Assembly: GCA_002450165.1 (NCBI GenBank)
Contig: DJYQ01000034.1
Coordinates: forward strand, 4,108 to 68,107
From: Prevotellaceae bacterium UBA6974
GTDB lineage: Bacteria > Bacteroidota > Bacteroidia > Bacteroidales > Bacteroidaceae
Direction: 5' to 3'
DNA length: 64,000 nt
Under the pieces are notes generated by a model. That model saw nothing but the letters and a program-made list of their open reading frames with translations. It did not search any database and had not been told where the DNA came from. Every line of letters begins with the position of its first letter. Positions within the stretch are counted from its first letter, which is position 1. Below are positions 5,877 to 14,852 of the stretch, in pieces. The position numbers and the translations under genes were made by a program.

Positions 5877-6287
5877 TCATATTCCCTCGTACTCCTTCAC
5901 CGCATCAAAGCACGGACATTTCTTCATAGGATTAAACACATTATGCCCAGTGATTAGAGCCCTCGGAAACCTCTCACGCAACTGCTTCAACAGCTTCAGC
6001 AGAGCCACCTTCTGAGCCTCAGTCCTAGTATCCGCTTCCTCCCCATTGGCATCCAGACCGCCCTCGTAGCAGATACCGATGCTGTGCCTGTTATGGTTCA
6101 CGCAGTGCGAGCCCACCACCTCCAGCGGACGGCCAGTTTCAACAGTCCCGTCACGCCTCACAACAAAGTGATACCCACAACCGTTCCAACCACGGTCCCG
6201 ATGCCAATTGTCAATATCCGCCACAGAACTCCTCTGCCACGGCCTCACAGCCGAACAGTGAATGATAATCAAAGTAATAACACGCAT
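5877..6287 (-). CDS. N-acetylmuramoyl-L-alanine amidase (Amidase_2, T7-lysozyme type)
   Basis: A 136-residue single-domain protein. IIHCSA (residues 8-13), WNGCGYHFVVRRDGTVETGR (34-53), VGSHC.NHNRHSIGICYEGG and TGHN..PMKKCPCFD match the zinc amidases of the T7 lysozyme family; the zinc ligands would be His10, the His in the SH/GH motifs and Cys near 128. It cleaves the MurNAc-L-Ala bond of peptidoglycan. No signal peptide, as in phage-type endolysins. It is the last gene of a three-gene minus-strand unit with the smalltalk and Gly-rich proteins, a module widespread in Bacteroidales accessory DNA. Confidence 0.9.
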   Translation of the reverse strand: MRVITLIIIHCSAVRPWQRSSVADIDNWHRDRGWNGCGYHFVVRRDGTVETGRPLEVVGSHCVNHNRHSIGICYEGGLDANGEEADTRTEAQKVALLKLLKQLRERFPRALITGHNVFNPMKKCPCFDAVKEYEGI

Positions 6288-6295
6288 AATAAACT

Positions 6296-6517
6296 CTACA
6301 CTAACGACCGTACGCAGCTACTGGCCCCTAACGCCGTCAGGACAGCCGTCAAGATGCTGATGATAGTCTGGATGATAAACTTCCACAAGCTCTTCTTCCC
6401 ACCATCCACCGGCAACTCAACCGGCACCTCAGGAGTATTAGCAACCACGTCGCTAACCGACTTACTCACAGCTTTCTTAAAAAGCTTACCCACAATTTTT
6501 TGAAATAACTTCTTCAT
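6296..6517 (-). CDS. Smalltalk-type small membrane protein, N-terminally extended
   Basis: A 73-residue protein whose last 32 residues (KKSLWKFIIQTIISILTAVL then TALGASSC) match the short smalltalk proteins of Bacteroides: one transmembrane helix ending near a Cys. Here about 40 extra N-terminal residues (basic amphipathic start, then TPEVPVELPVDGG) precede it. It lies 8 nt upstream of the amidase gene on the same strand, suggesting joint expression. A holin-like or helper role for the amidase is speculative. Confidence 0.7.
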   Translation of the reverse strand: MKKLFQKIVGKLFKKAVSKSVSDVVANTPEVPVELPVDGGKKSLWKFIIQTIISILTAVLTALGASSCVRSLV

Positions 6518-6599
6518 AATGATAAATAATTAATAATAAATAATTTAGTTCAAAAGTTCAATGGCCTACGGCCAGTTCAAGAGTTCAAATAGACCATTG

Positions 6600-6717
6600 A
6601 CCATTAAACTCTAACCGCTAACCTCTCAACCGTAAACGGTAAACAGTAAACCATAAATCGCTAACCTCTAACCCCAACACCTCCCCCTCTGATGGGGGAG
6701 GCCGGGAGGGGGCCATT
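6600..6717. repeat. Heptamer tract plus GGGGGAGG-type inverted phrase
   Basis: CTAACCG/GTAAACG-type heptamers (6605-6675) are followed by CTCCCCCTCTGATGGGGGAG and GGGAGGGGG (6679-6717). The second part belongs to the low-complexity phrase also found inside the reading frame at 36520-36560. It may act as a hairpin at the 3' end of the Gly-rich gene. Confidence 0.6.
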
Positions 6718-7414
6718 AGCTACCAAACCCGTCACCACCTTCGGTACCGCCACCGTTTCCAGGTTCAGTAGATCCGCCGCCCGTGTTACCACCGTTACCG
6801 GTGTTACCAGAATCAGTGCTACCGCCGTTACCGGTGTTCGTCGAACCGGAGTTTGAATCATCACTGGCAACTACAACCGTAGTACCGTCAGGATTAATAG
6901 TAGTAGTGCTACCGTTCTCAGCCACGATGATGATGATTGTACTGTCACCGCCAGATGCACGCAGAGTTATAGTCTCGGGCCAAGAACCAGTAAGATAAAC
7001 CTCACCATAACCGCTCTTCGAGGCAATCTTGATAGACTTAGGATGCTCTGTAGCATAGGAAGCGATAGCCGCCTCGATGTCAGTGATGGTTACATCGGCG
7101 CCATCCACATACTGCTCAGCCAGGGCCTGCAGTGCAGCATTCAGTCCCTTTTTGTTCATACTATAATAGCGGTTGTAAGGCGTCCCGTTATTCGCCGTAA
7201 TAGTCTGACGGATAGTACGCAGGTGATGCTTCATATGCATCTGCACCATTTTGAAGATAGCCTGGCGTACACGAGCCTCGGGTGTGTTATACACGCTGGC
7301 AGGCATGGTTGGAGTACTACGTGCAAAGGTTTTGCCGTTCAGAGTGTAATAGGTGATACCATCGATGGTACCTGTTGATTTGCGGCCAATGCCGACTTGT
7401 TTAATTTGTGCCAT
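6716..7414 (-). CDS. Hypothetical protein with Gly/Ser/Thr-rich C-terminal repeat tail
   Basis: A 232-residue protein. Residues 1-175 form a folded region (IKQVGIGRKSTGTIDGITYY, then an R..IFKMVQMHMKHHLRTIRQT helix). Residues about 180-232 are a low-complexity tail of STNTGNGGS, DSGNTGNGG and similar units. It is first in the unit with the smalltalk and amidase genes and is preceded by a clear promoter. The N-terminus recalls DUF6266-type proteins, but I am not sure. The tail is encoded by an imperfect repeat (ACCGCCGTTACCGGTGTT on the plus strand) likely prone to length variation. Confidence 0.65.
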   Translation of the reverse strand: MAQIKQVGIGRKSTGTIDGITYYTLNGKTFARSTPTMPASVYNTPEARVRQAIFKMVQMHMKHHLRTIRQTITANNGTPYNRYYSMNKKGLNAALQALAEQYVDGADVTITDIEAAIASYATEHPKSIKIASKSGYGEVYLTGSWPETITLRASGGDSTIIIIVAENGSTTTINPDGTTVVVASDDSNSGSTNTGNGGSTDSGNTGNGGNTGGGSTEPGNGGGTEGGDGFGS

Positions 7415-7504
7415 TTTGATAAATTTTTAATGTTAATACTATTAGTTAAAGAAATCGCCGCTTCGTGACTTACCCGGGATTCACATCCGCTTTGAAATCC
7501 GATG

Positions 7505-7536
7505 CAAAGATATATCAGAAAGTGCCCCCTTTCCAA
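7505..7536 (-). promoter_or_regulatory. Bacteroidota-type promoter of the Gly-rich/smalltalk/amidase unit
   Basis: On the minus strand TTGG (7533-7536) and TATCTTTG (7505-7512) are spaced by 20 nt, fitting -33/-7 elements. An untranslated leader of about 80 nt follows before the ATG at 7414. Confidence 0.7.
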
Positions 7537-7607
7537 TTCTATTGAAAGGTGTTGAATAACGGTTGAATAACCATTGATATATGGTTAATGATTAGTTAAA
7601 AAGCAAG

Positions 7608-8045
7608 ATGGGAGAAAATAAAAACAGTATCATTTTTAATATCTCTGGCGGAAATAACCAAATACTGCCTAACGCAACCAAAGCAGAGCAACATTTCTAT
7701 GGCGACCAGTTCGCCAAGGAAGCCCTGCGCAAGGGAGCACCCACTGTAGAACCGCTTACAGAAGATGAACGCCGTTTGCTTGTGTATGTTGAGAAGGAAG
7801 AGTCGTTGCGTAACTACGTGGCAAGCCTCTCAGCTTGCAAGACGGTTGCTGAGGTAGGGCAGTTGGTTGCTACCATGTGCGAGAACGAGCCGCGAATTGA
7901 CGAAAAACGTATCGTTACCAAGGCTTTCATCGAGACCCTGCTTCCCTTTATGACGGGAGTTGAGTCGGGCAAAGGCATTGACAACATTCGCAATTATATC
8001 AATAATGCCTGGGCAGAGCGTAAACGCGCCATCAGGAATAAATAA
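7608..8045 (+). CDS. Small protein with GGNNQILPNA N-terminal motif
   Basis: A 145-residue cytoplasmic protein. Residues about 10-34 (IFNISGGNNQILPNATKAEQ then HFYGD) share the pattern I.GGNNQILPNA-K--Q--YGD with the N-terminus of the next, much larger protein. The rest (residues 50-145) is mostly helical and of unknown family; no catalytic motif seen. The downstream gene begins 18 nt later. Small Asn/Gln/Gly-rich motifs shared between neighbours can mediate homotypic assembly, for example bacterial amyloid signalling motifs. That role is inference here, and the C-terminal part could be the effector. Confidence 0.6.
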   Translation: MGENKNSIIFNISGGNNQILPNATKAEQHFYGDQFAKEALRKGAPTVEPLTEDERRLLVYVEKEESLRNYVASLSACKTVAEVGQLVATMCENEPRIDEKRIVTKAFIETLLPFMTGVESGKGIDNIRNYINNAWAERKRAIRNK

Positions 8046-8063
8046 CATATTAAGGTATTTAGT

Positions 8064-11000
8064 ATGCCAGACAATACCATCGACATCAAAGGCGGCAACA
8101 ACCAGATACTGCCCAACGCTGAGAAAACCGTACAGAATATCTATTATGGCGATTCTGCTATCAAGCTGGCTCTTCAACACTCGGAAGAGCCCATTGAAAA
8201 CAGTACTGAGGACAAGAACAATACTAGTGATGCACTCTCTAATTCGGTTGAGCATGAGCTGCTCCGGCACGACCAGACATTTGAAACTGCGGCCCCTGAA
8301 ACTGCAATGAAGATAGCGATCCTACATCTTTCCGACCTGCATATCAACAGCGATAATGCGTCATGGATTAACGACCGCGCCCACCAGGTGGCTAATGCCG
8401 TCAAGATGGCGTGTGCCGACAGTGCAAAAATCTACGTGGTAGTATCCGGCGATATTGCCAATACTGCCATGCCCGAGGAGTACGAACAGGCCGCAACCTT
8501 CTTCGCCCGACTTAAATCCGGTCTTACCAGCAACTACAATGGCAAGATACCCGTTGAGACTCGTATTCTCTGCGTCCCGGGCAATCACGATGTCTATCTC
8601 AAAGAAGACAATAAACTCCGCAGCGTCCTGCTAAAGCATGTTTCCGAGAACTATCCCGCCATTGACAACAGCATCTTTGATGCCATCGTTACCACTCAGT
8701 CCAACTATTCCGATTTTGTGAGAAAGGTTAATGGCGACGATAACTACAAACCTTTACTGCTGAGTACGTTCGATGACAAGGTGAGCAACTACCACCTTCA
8801 TTTCAATCTCTACAACACGGCGTGGATGTCTGGCAAGAAAGACCAGCAGGGCACCATCTTCATGCCGCTAGAAACGGGTGCAAAGACACCGAAAGATACA
8901 AATCTGGTCATTTCTGTGATGCACCACTATTATAACTGGCTCTCTGTTGACAAACAGAACAAGACCAACTTTATGCGTCGTCTTGGCGGTTCATCCAACA
9001 TCCTGCTCTATGGTCATGAACACGAAATAATCGCTACCGGCAAAACCGATAACCTCTCCATTGGTCTTATCAGCGAGTACGAAGGTGCAGCCTTCTATTC
9101 CAAGGACAAGACTACTGGTGAAGTTCAGTCGCAGTTTCAGGTGCTGGTTATAGACACCCAGCAGTCCACCTGTCAGCAGACTGTCTATGGCTACCGTCCC
9201 AAGGATGCCATCTACGGACAGATCTTTGCCCAAGCACTCAGCATAAGCAGCGAGCGTAAAACCGATGCTTTCCGCAACAACACTGAGTTCTTCCAGAACC
9301 TCGATGAGATGCCTACGCCCATCTACAATCACGAGAAAGAAAAGCTCAAACTCTCCGAGATCTTCATTTACCCCGACCTGGAGTCGATGAATGACCGCAT
9401 CAACAAGACCGATATTGACGGCAAGTATCTCAGTGCTGAGAAGTTGCTGCTTGATGCCGAACATACGCTGTTTATCCTCGACGGAGGCAACCAATGCGGA
9501 AAGACAAGTCTCCTGCACATGTACTATAAGACGCTGGCTGGTGCTCACAAGTATCCGTTGATGCTGAGTGGCAAGGATGTCAACAATGCCAATCTCAGGC
9601 GCATCCTCCGCAATGCCTATGAGCGCCAGTACCTACCAGAGTTTGCCGACTATGACAAGTTTGAGCAATACGACAAGACAGACAAGATTCTACTCCTCGA
9701 CAACTTTGACAAGTGCAGGCTTACGCGCGATGTAAAAGAGAAGATGATTAAAAACCTTCTCCTCCAGTTTGGCAAAGTCATCATCACGGTCAGTGCAGAC
9801 AAGTTCATTGTTGATTCGCTCAACTATTTCAGCAAGGAGGCCACCGTTCTATACCATATTAAATCCTTTGGTTACGAGAAACGGGCCAAACTCATTGAGA
9901 AGTTCTTTGAGCGTTATGACGATCAGAACATCTCCCAGCAGGAGATGCTCGACAAAACCAACGAAGCTCTTCGTACCGTTCAGCAGTTCTTAGGCAAAGA
10001 GTACATCCCGCCTTATCCCATATATATCCTGTCACTGCTTCTATCAAGCACCAAGATGATGGGGCAGAGTTATGCCCAGACCGCCTACGGCCACTGCTAC
10101 GATGCCATTATCACCTGTGCCCTGCTCACACAAGTCAAGGACGACGAAGTGTCACAGTTCCGCAACTTTTTGAAGAATTTCGCGTTTTTCAAATTCATCA
10201 GGAAGATGGAAAGCACCTCAGAAGAGGAATTTCGCGAGTTCTATGACGAATATCAGAAACATTACATCATCACCTCCTATGAAAACTGCAAGAGGGTGCT
10301 TATCAACACCGGCCTGTTGGTGTGCGAGGATGAGTGTTACTATAAGTTTGGATACAAGTACGTCTATTACTTTACCGTCGCAGAATACATATCCGGCATT
10401 GTCAATAAGCCGGAGGGGAAACAGATTATCCAAAACCTCTGCAACGAGATAGAGTCTGCTGAGGTTGCTAACATCCTTATATTCCTTACCTATCATATTG
10501 ACGATGTGTCTTTCATCGATGAGACGGTCTTCACACTGATGTCCTCCATTGAGGAGGTAGCCCCCATCACCCTGCGTAAGGATGATGTATTCTATGCCTC
10601 CATCGAGCGGCTTTGCGACGAGATGAAGAAAGAGGCTGTGGATGTTTTCAAAAAGTCCGACCCCAAGAAAGTCCGCGAAGAATTGTTGCGTCAGCAGGAC
10701 ACCGTAGAGCGTGAGCGTGAGAACCGCGAGGAGGAAGAGCGCCAGAACGAGCGGCATAAGAAAATGGACAAGGCTATGCGAGCCATTGAAGTAGTTGGAC
10801 AGATTATCAAGAACCGACGCAACTCCCTGGAGAAGAGCAAACTTTTGGAGATGGTGGTAGAACTCTACAATGCCGGCTTCCGCACAGTCAACTTTCTGGG
10901 CTCCACCCTTGCTGAGGATAAGAAGACTTTCATAGAGGACATTATCAAGGATAAGGACCTCGGTGGTGATACCGTGAAGATTCGTGAACACATTAACTAT

Positions 11001-11375
11001 TTCTTCGAACTCACTACATTTCGACTCTGTCTGTTCGTCTTCAGCAAGATTATCAATTCCGTAGGAGTCAAGGGACTCCGCTGGCTATACAACGATGCTT
11101 CCACCCAGATTGATACCCCTGCGGCTGACATCGTCACCTTCTCCATTGAGTCTGTGTATTCTACTCTTGCTGTAGAGGATTTGAAGAAACTTGTCACCAA
11201 GTACAAGGACAATTCCGCTGCTATGACCATCATTCGGGCCCGTGTGCGTTCATATCTCTATAACAATTTTGTGGAGATCAATGATAGAAAAAGGATTGCT
11301 TCAGCCTTGAAACTGGATCAGAACGATAATCAGATTGCCTCCAACAATAAACAGATAAATAAGTACCGACGCTAG
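8064..11375 (+). CDS. Metallophosphoesterase-STAND-like NTPase fusion, probable defence protein
   Basis: An 1103-residue multidomain protein. Residues 7-30 repeat the GGNNQILPNA motif of the preceding protein. Residues about 83-365 are a calcineurin-like metallophosphoesterase with SDLH (90-93), SGD (128-130), GNHD (173-176), MHH (286-288) and GHEH (317-320). An NTPase domain follows with a P-loop GGNQCGKTS (474-482) and Walker B KILLLDNFD (541-549), like STAND/NACHT NTPases; no TPR or LRR was recognised. Near residues 875-905 is a highly charged coiled-coil (RERENREEEERQNERHKK), then a helical C-terminus. Architecture resembles NLR-like antiphage proteins (sensor-NTPase-effector), with the phosphoesterase as likely nuclease effector. 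Substrate and trigger unknown. Confidence 0.75.
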   Translation: MPDNTIDIKGGNNQILPNAEKTVQNIYYGDSAIKLALQHSEEPIENSTEDKNNTSDALSNSVEHELLRHDQTFETAAPETAMKIAILHLSDLHINSDNASWINDRAHQVANAVKMACADSAKIYVVVSGDIANTAMPEEYEQAATFFARLKSGLTSNYNGKIPVETRILCVPGNHDVYLKEDNKLRSVLLKHVSENYPAIDNSIFDAIVTTQSNYSDFVRKVNGDDNYKPLLLSTFDDKVSNYHLHFNLYNTAWMSGKKDQQGTIFMPLETGAKTPKDTNLVISVMHHYYNWLSVDKQNKTNFMRRLGGSSNILLYGHEHEIIATGKTDNLSIGLISEYEGAAFYSKDKTTGEVQSQFQVLVIDTQQSTCQQTVYGYRPKDAIYGQIFAQALSISSERKTDAFRNNTEFFQNLDEMPTPIYNHEKEKLKLSEIFIYPDLESMNDRINKTDIDGKYLSAEKLLLDAEHTLFILDGGNQCGKTSLLHMYYKTLAGAHKYPLMLSGKDVNNANLRRILRNAYERQYLPEFADYDKFEQYDKTDKILLLDNFDKCRLTRDVKEKMIKNLLLQFGKVIITVSADKFIVDSLNYFSKEATVLYHIKSFGYEKRAKLIEKFFERYDDQNISQQEMLDKTNEALRTVQQFLGKEYIPPYPIYILSLLLSSTKMMGQSYAQTAYGHCYDAIITCALLTQVKDDEVSQFRNFLKNFAFFKFIRKMESTSEEEFREFYDEYQKHYIITSYENCKRVLINTGLLVCEDECYYKFGYKYVYYFTVAEYISGIVNKPEGKQIIQNLCNEIESAEVANILIFLTYHIDDVSFIDETVFTLMSSIEEVAPITLRKDDVFYASIERLCDEMKKEAVDVFKKSDPKKVREELLRQQDTVERERENREEEERQNERHKKMDKAMRAIEVVGQIIKNRRNSLEKSKLLEMVVELYNAGFRTVNFLGSTLAEDKKTFIEDIIKDKDLGGDTVKIREHINYFFELTTFRLCLFVFSKIINSVGVKGLRWLYNDASTQIDTPAADIVTFSIESVYSTLAVEDLKKLVTKYKDNSAAMTIIRARVRSYLYNNFVEINDRKRIASALKLDQNDNQIASNNKQINKYRR

Positions 11376-11642
11376 TCAAACCTTGAACCTTGAACATAGA
11401 ACCGCTGCAAAGCATGTATAGCCCCGCTCTACTCAGCCTCTAAGCTCCTCCGTGGAGCAGCTTAGAAGGAGCCTGGGAGGACCTTAGGAGCAAGCAAGGA
11501 GGAGCTTAAAGCGAAGAATAGTCCCGCTTCAGTTGCAGTTGGTTGCAAGTACTCAACAGAGCCTTACGCTAAAGAAAGCGGCACATTCCGTAACTCCGTA
11601 AACTCCGCCACCGGCTGGATTGACAGACAGTATAATTCCAAT
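11376..11642. other. Intergenic stretch with G/C-rich imperfect repeats
   Basis: It contains phrases of TAAGCTCCTCC, TGGAGCAGCTTAGAAGGAG and AGGAGGAGCTTAAAGC that can form hairpins (11439-11512). They may terminate transcription of the 1103-aa gene. No further gene or clear promoter seen. Confidence 0.4.
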
Positions 11643-13175
11643 ATGAGATACAGCGAAATATTTAAATTAGATGCAGAAGACCTTGAAGCAAAGGGTGTCT
11701 TTAATGCAGATGTGGATTCTGATTCACAACTGCATATAGACCCTTCTTTGTTCAAAGGCTGCAAAATACCTGAATTTGTCGGTGCATACGACGAGTTCAA
11801 CGAATATTTTGCCAAAGTCTTTACTGGAATTGTGCCATACGCCCGTTCTAACCAAAGATTCTTCGACCAATTAGTAAGGCATCTGTCATTTCGTGAAATA
11901 GCCAGCACTTGCTTGGGTTACTCCCAAAGTGGCACCCACGGAAGCGGGATAGGTGGAAAGCTTGCTAATCAAGTGGCTACGACTATTCTTGATATCTATG
12001 ATATTGGTATCAACAATCCTGTTGTCTTTGAGATGATGCCTTTCTTTGAAGAAGGCATTGGTGCAGACAGGATAAGTGATATGACAGCCTATTTGCTAAT
12101 ACGAAGACTGATTAACTATACACAACGAGTATGTATAGAGTTGGGTATACCTATGGAACCACGCATTAGACTTGGTGGTCTTCCAACAGAAGTACCTACA
12201 TACCGCAGAACAGGATATGTTTTTGTGCCTGCAGAAGTTCTATGTGATCTGCCTACGGCAAGATCATACGATGACATAGATAGTGTTTGCCACTATAACG
12301 ATATGTTCCGTCGTCGTATTTGTCAATCGATTGGAGAGAGATGGACTGATTTCAAGAATGCTCCAAAATCTAGAGTTAAGCAGTTCCTTTTTGAAAACCC
12401 AGACTGGTTCAAGGAGTTCATAGAGGAGTATGAGCATTCATCTCACGTCCCCTATAATTTCCATAATGACAGGAAACACGTTATGGGAAGGTGCTATGCC
12501 ACATCAGTTAGAGGTGCTGCCCCCAATAAGTTTGTACTGGTTACTTTCAATCATCCAGAACAAGCGCAGACTGCATTGCCCATTATCATCCAAAGAGGGA
12601 ATGCTAAAGAGGTCACAATAGTTGATACAGATGATGAGGCTTTTAAGGGTAGGATAATAAAAATAGTTCCTCGAGAAGGCATCCCAGCCAACGAGCTTGA
12701 GCAGACGGTAAACACATCCTTACTCAATTTCTTTTTGTCTAGAACCATATATCGCGAGGAAACAATTGTAGCCCCTGCATTTGATGATATAAAGAAGATT
12801 ATCATTGAAGAGCTGAACAAAGCCATCAATACCATCTATGTTTGTGTTGCTTGGTTCACCGATGATGACATTCGGGATGTGTTGTTAGATAAGTATCACG
12901 CTGGAGTTGATGTGCGTGTTATCACATACCTTGACGGAGTGAACAAGAAACATGGGGTGGATTTTCAAGATATACCCCATATAGAGCGTCGAGGAGAACG
13001 AGGTGGTATCATGCACCGCAAATATGGCATTATTGATAACCATGTGACAATAGCAGGCTCATTTAACTGGACAGACAATGCCAGTGAGCGTAATGATGAA
13101 AATATAGAAATCATCCAGGACTGGAATAATGCGAATATCTGTACAAGGCAGTTTCTGGATGATTGGAATAAATGA
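11643..13175 (+). CDS. PLD-family nuclease fused to a conserved N-terminal domain
   Basis: A 510-residue protein. The last 150 residues are a phospholipase D-like domain with one HKD motif (MHRKYGIIDNHVTIAGSFNW, about residues 458-477) typical of dimeric PLD nucleases. The N-terminal 350 residues include DSQLHIDPSLF, a Gly-rich SGTHGSGIGGKLA segment and FFEEGIGADRISDMT. I believe this domain recurs with PLD nucleases in defence contexts but do not know its name. The gene is first in a four-gene run with ATGA overlaps and short spacers that includes a dGTPase-like enzyme. Likely role: nucleic-acid cleavage in phage defence (inference). Confidence 0.7.
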   Translation: MRYSEIFKLDAEDLEAKGVFNADVDSDSQLHIDPSLFKGCKIPEFVGAYDEFNEYFAKVFTGIVPYARSNQRFFDQLVRHLSFREIASTCLGYSQSGTHGSGIGGKLANQVATTILDIYDIGINNPVVFEMMPFFEEGIGADRISDMTAYLLIRRLINYTQRVCIELGIPMEPRIRLGGLPTEVPTYRRTGYVFVPAEVLCDLPTARSYDDIDSVCHYNDMFRRRICQSIGERWTDFKNAPKSRVKQFLFENPDWFKEFIEEYEHSSHVPYNFHNDRKHVMGRCYATSVRGAAPNKFVLVTFNHPEQAQTALPIIIQRGNAKEVTIVDTDDEAFKGRIIKIVPREGIPANELEQTVNTSLLNFFLSRTIYREETIVAPAFDDIKKIIIEELNKAINTIYVCVAWFTDDDIRDVLLDKYHAGVDVRVITYLDGVNKKHGVDFQDIPHIERRGERGGIMHRKYGIIDNHVTIAGSFNWTDNASERNDENIEIIQDWNNANICTRQFLDDWNK

Positions 13176-13501
13176 ATTTAAGCGTAAAACAAATGAAACA
13201 AATAATAGAACTGATAAAGAATAGAATTGCAGAATGTGAAGCAAAGGGCGACATGTTTCGTTTGCCAAGTATTGTCAGAGAGGATGTAAAGGTTAAGGTG
13301 ACAGAAATTAAATCCCATGGCTCTGTGCTTTGCGGGGATGAATATCACATTACCTTAGCAAATGGAGACTGGATACACATTGTGTCAGAATCAAAGGATA
13401 AGATGCGTACATTCCAAAACAATCCTGACCGTAGTGTTATTACGGTTACTTGTAGCGATTCTTCATTGAATTTCTCTGATGCATGGGACGAAAGGTTCTA
13501 A
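13172..13501 (+). CDS. Small hypothetical protein in the PLD/dGTPase operon
   Basis: A 109-residue protein overlapping the PLD gene stop by ATGA. It has an N-terminal helix (VKQMKQIIELIKNRIAE) and a beta-rich C-terminal half (VKVTEIKSHGSVLC, YHITLANGDWIHIV). No family recognised and no membrane segment. It ends 37 nt before the start chosen for the dGTPase-like gene. Tight coupling suggests it works with the PLD protein, possibly as inhibitor or specificity factor. Confidence 0.6.
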   Translation: MNLSVKQMKQIIELIKNRIAECEAKGDMFRLPSIVREDVKVKVTEIKSHGSVLCGDEYHITLANGDWIHIVSESKDKMRTFQNNPDRSVITVTCSDSSLNFSDAWDERF

Positions 13502-13538
13502 CGAATGCGATTTTTATGTGGTATTTAAAGTCAAGACA

Positions 13539-14852
13539 ATGATATATAACTGGTTCTCAACATCTCCTAACAAAGACCCTAAGGCGAAAGATCGCTGTAA
13601 CGAAGTAGAGCCGTATCAACGATACCGTAACGCCTTTGCCAAAGACCGTGATCGAGTCCTTTACTCAAAGGGGTTTCTACGCTTGCGCGACAAGACACAG
13701 GTGTTTATGATGGAGGATATTGATTATATCCGAACCCGGTTGACACATACTTTGGAAGTGAGTCAAATAGCTCGCTCAATAGCAACTTGCATGTGTTTGA
13801 ATCTTGATTTGACTGAGGCAATTGCCTTGGGGCATGATGTCGGTCATACACCATTTGGTCATGTAGGAGAAAGGACACTGGATGAGTTTACAAAAGGGGT
13901 ACACAATCTTCATGACAGACATGGTAATCCCATTGTTATTCCCGTAAATCAACAAGGTTTCAAACATAATCTACAATCTGCACGTGTTCTTTGTGAATTG
14001 GAACCTGGTACTGAGGAAAAAGGGTTGAATCTGACTAAATACACACTTTGGGGAATTATCAATCATTCAAGCGTTCGCAAAACGAAAGATGACGGGACTG
14101 TGATAGAATACCCTTATTATCAGAATTACATTGATAGTCTTGATCCATATTGGTCATTTGAAGGCTTCGTTGTGGCTTTGGCAGACGAAATAGCTCAACG
14201 GCATCATGACATTGAGGACAGCCTGCGTTATAATCTTATTAGTCGTGAACAACTGCTTGATGCATTTGCAGGTTTGAAACTCTCAGAGGCTAACAAAAGG
14301 AATTTTGATAATTTGAAAAAAGTCGAAAAAGGTGAATTGTCTCAGTTCGTAGCCCTTTTCTCTCGGTTTCTTGTCAATATGTATGTGGTGGACGCTGTCA
14401 CCCAAGGTAAAAACAACCTTAAACAGTTAAGTGTAGACTACGGAATAAATAATCTTAGTGATTATATCGCAAAGCATTCTGAAATTCCAGCGGGGAGACG
14501 CGAAACTGCTATATCATTCTCCCCACAGATAAAGGATTTTGATAAGGGATTCCAAAAATTGTTGAAGGATAGCGTCATTAATTCCTATGCAGCCCAGGCC
14601 TTGGATGGAAAAGGATCGTATATTATTCGCAAACTTTTTAAAGCCTATTTCACCAACCCTGCTCAAATGCAGGATTCTGCTGTCAAAAGCTTCTTTCGAT
14701 TAATAAGACAAGATTATGACAGGTCAAGAATAATGGATGTGTTGGATGGAAACGAAGTTGATTTGATACGAGTGATAGCAGACTACATAGCTGGTATGAC
14801 AGATAACTTTGCTTATGAGCAATTTGATTTATTATATGGGACGAGGCGATGA
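13539..14852 (+). CDS. dGTPase-like HD-domain triphosphohydrolase
   Basis: A 437-residue protein from the ATG at 13539. The alternative upstream ATG at 13479 overlaps the preceding gene and adds 20 residues unlike the family start. RYRNAFAKDRDR, the THTLEV His (about residue 70), GHDVGHTPFGH (98-108) and the later LADEIAQRHHD place it with deoxyguanosinetriphosphate triphosphohydrolases, which convert dNTP to deoxynucleoside and triphosphate using the HD metal site. Chromosomal dgt genes are housekeeping, but dGTPases also serve phage defence by dNTP depletion. Position between a PLD nuclease operon and the STAND-like gene favours the defence reading. Confidence 0.8.
   Translation: MIYNWFSTSPNKDPKAKDRCNEVEPYQRYRNAFAKDRDRVLYSKGFLRLRDKTQVFMMEDIDYIRTRLTHTLEVSQIARSIATCMCLNLDLTEAIALGHDVGHTPFGHVGERTLDEFTKGVHNLHDRHGNPIVIPVNQQGFKHNLQSARVLCELEPGTEEKGLNLTKYTLWGIINHSSVRKTKDDGTVIEYPYYQNYIDSLDPYWSFEGFVVALADEIAQRHHDIEDSLRYNLISREQLLDAFAGLKLSEANKRNFDNLKKVEKGELSQFVALFSRFLVNMYVVDAVTQGKNNLKQLSVDYGINNLSDYIAKHSEIPAGRRETAISFSPQIKDFDKGFQKLLKDSVINSYAAQALDGKGSYIIRKLFKAYFTNPAQMQDSAVKSFFRLIRQDYDRSRIMDVLDGNEVDLIRVIADYIAGMTDNFAYEQFDLLYGTRR

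Noticed and set aside
5877..7414. Amidase module as evidence of a prophage
   Set aside because: No capsid, portal, terminase or integrase gene accompanies it; the same three-gene set is common on Bacteroidales chromosomes.
8991..9548. Long minus-strand frame (185 codons) inside the NTPase gene
   Set aside because: Lies entirely within the well-supported 1103-aa gene and has no motif of its own.
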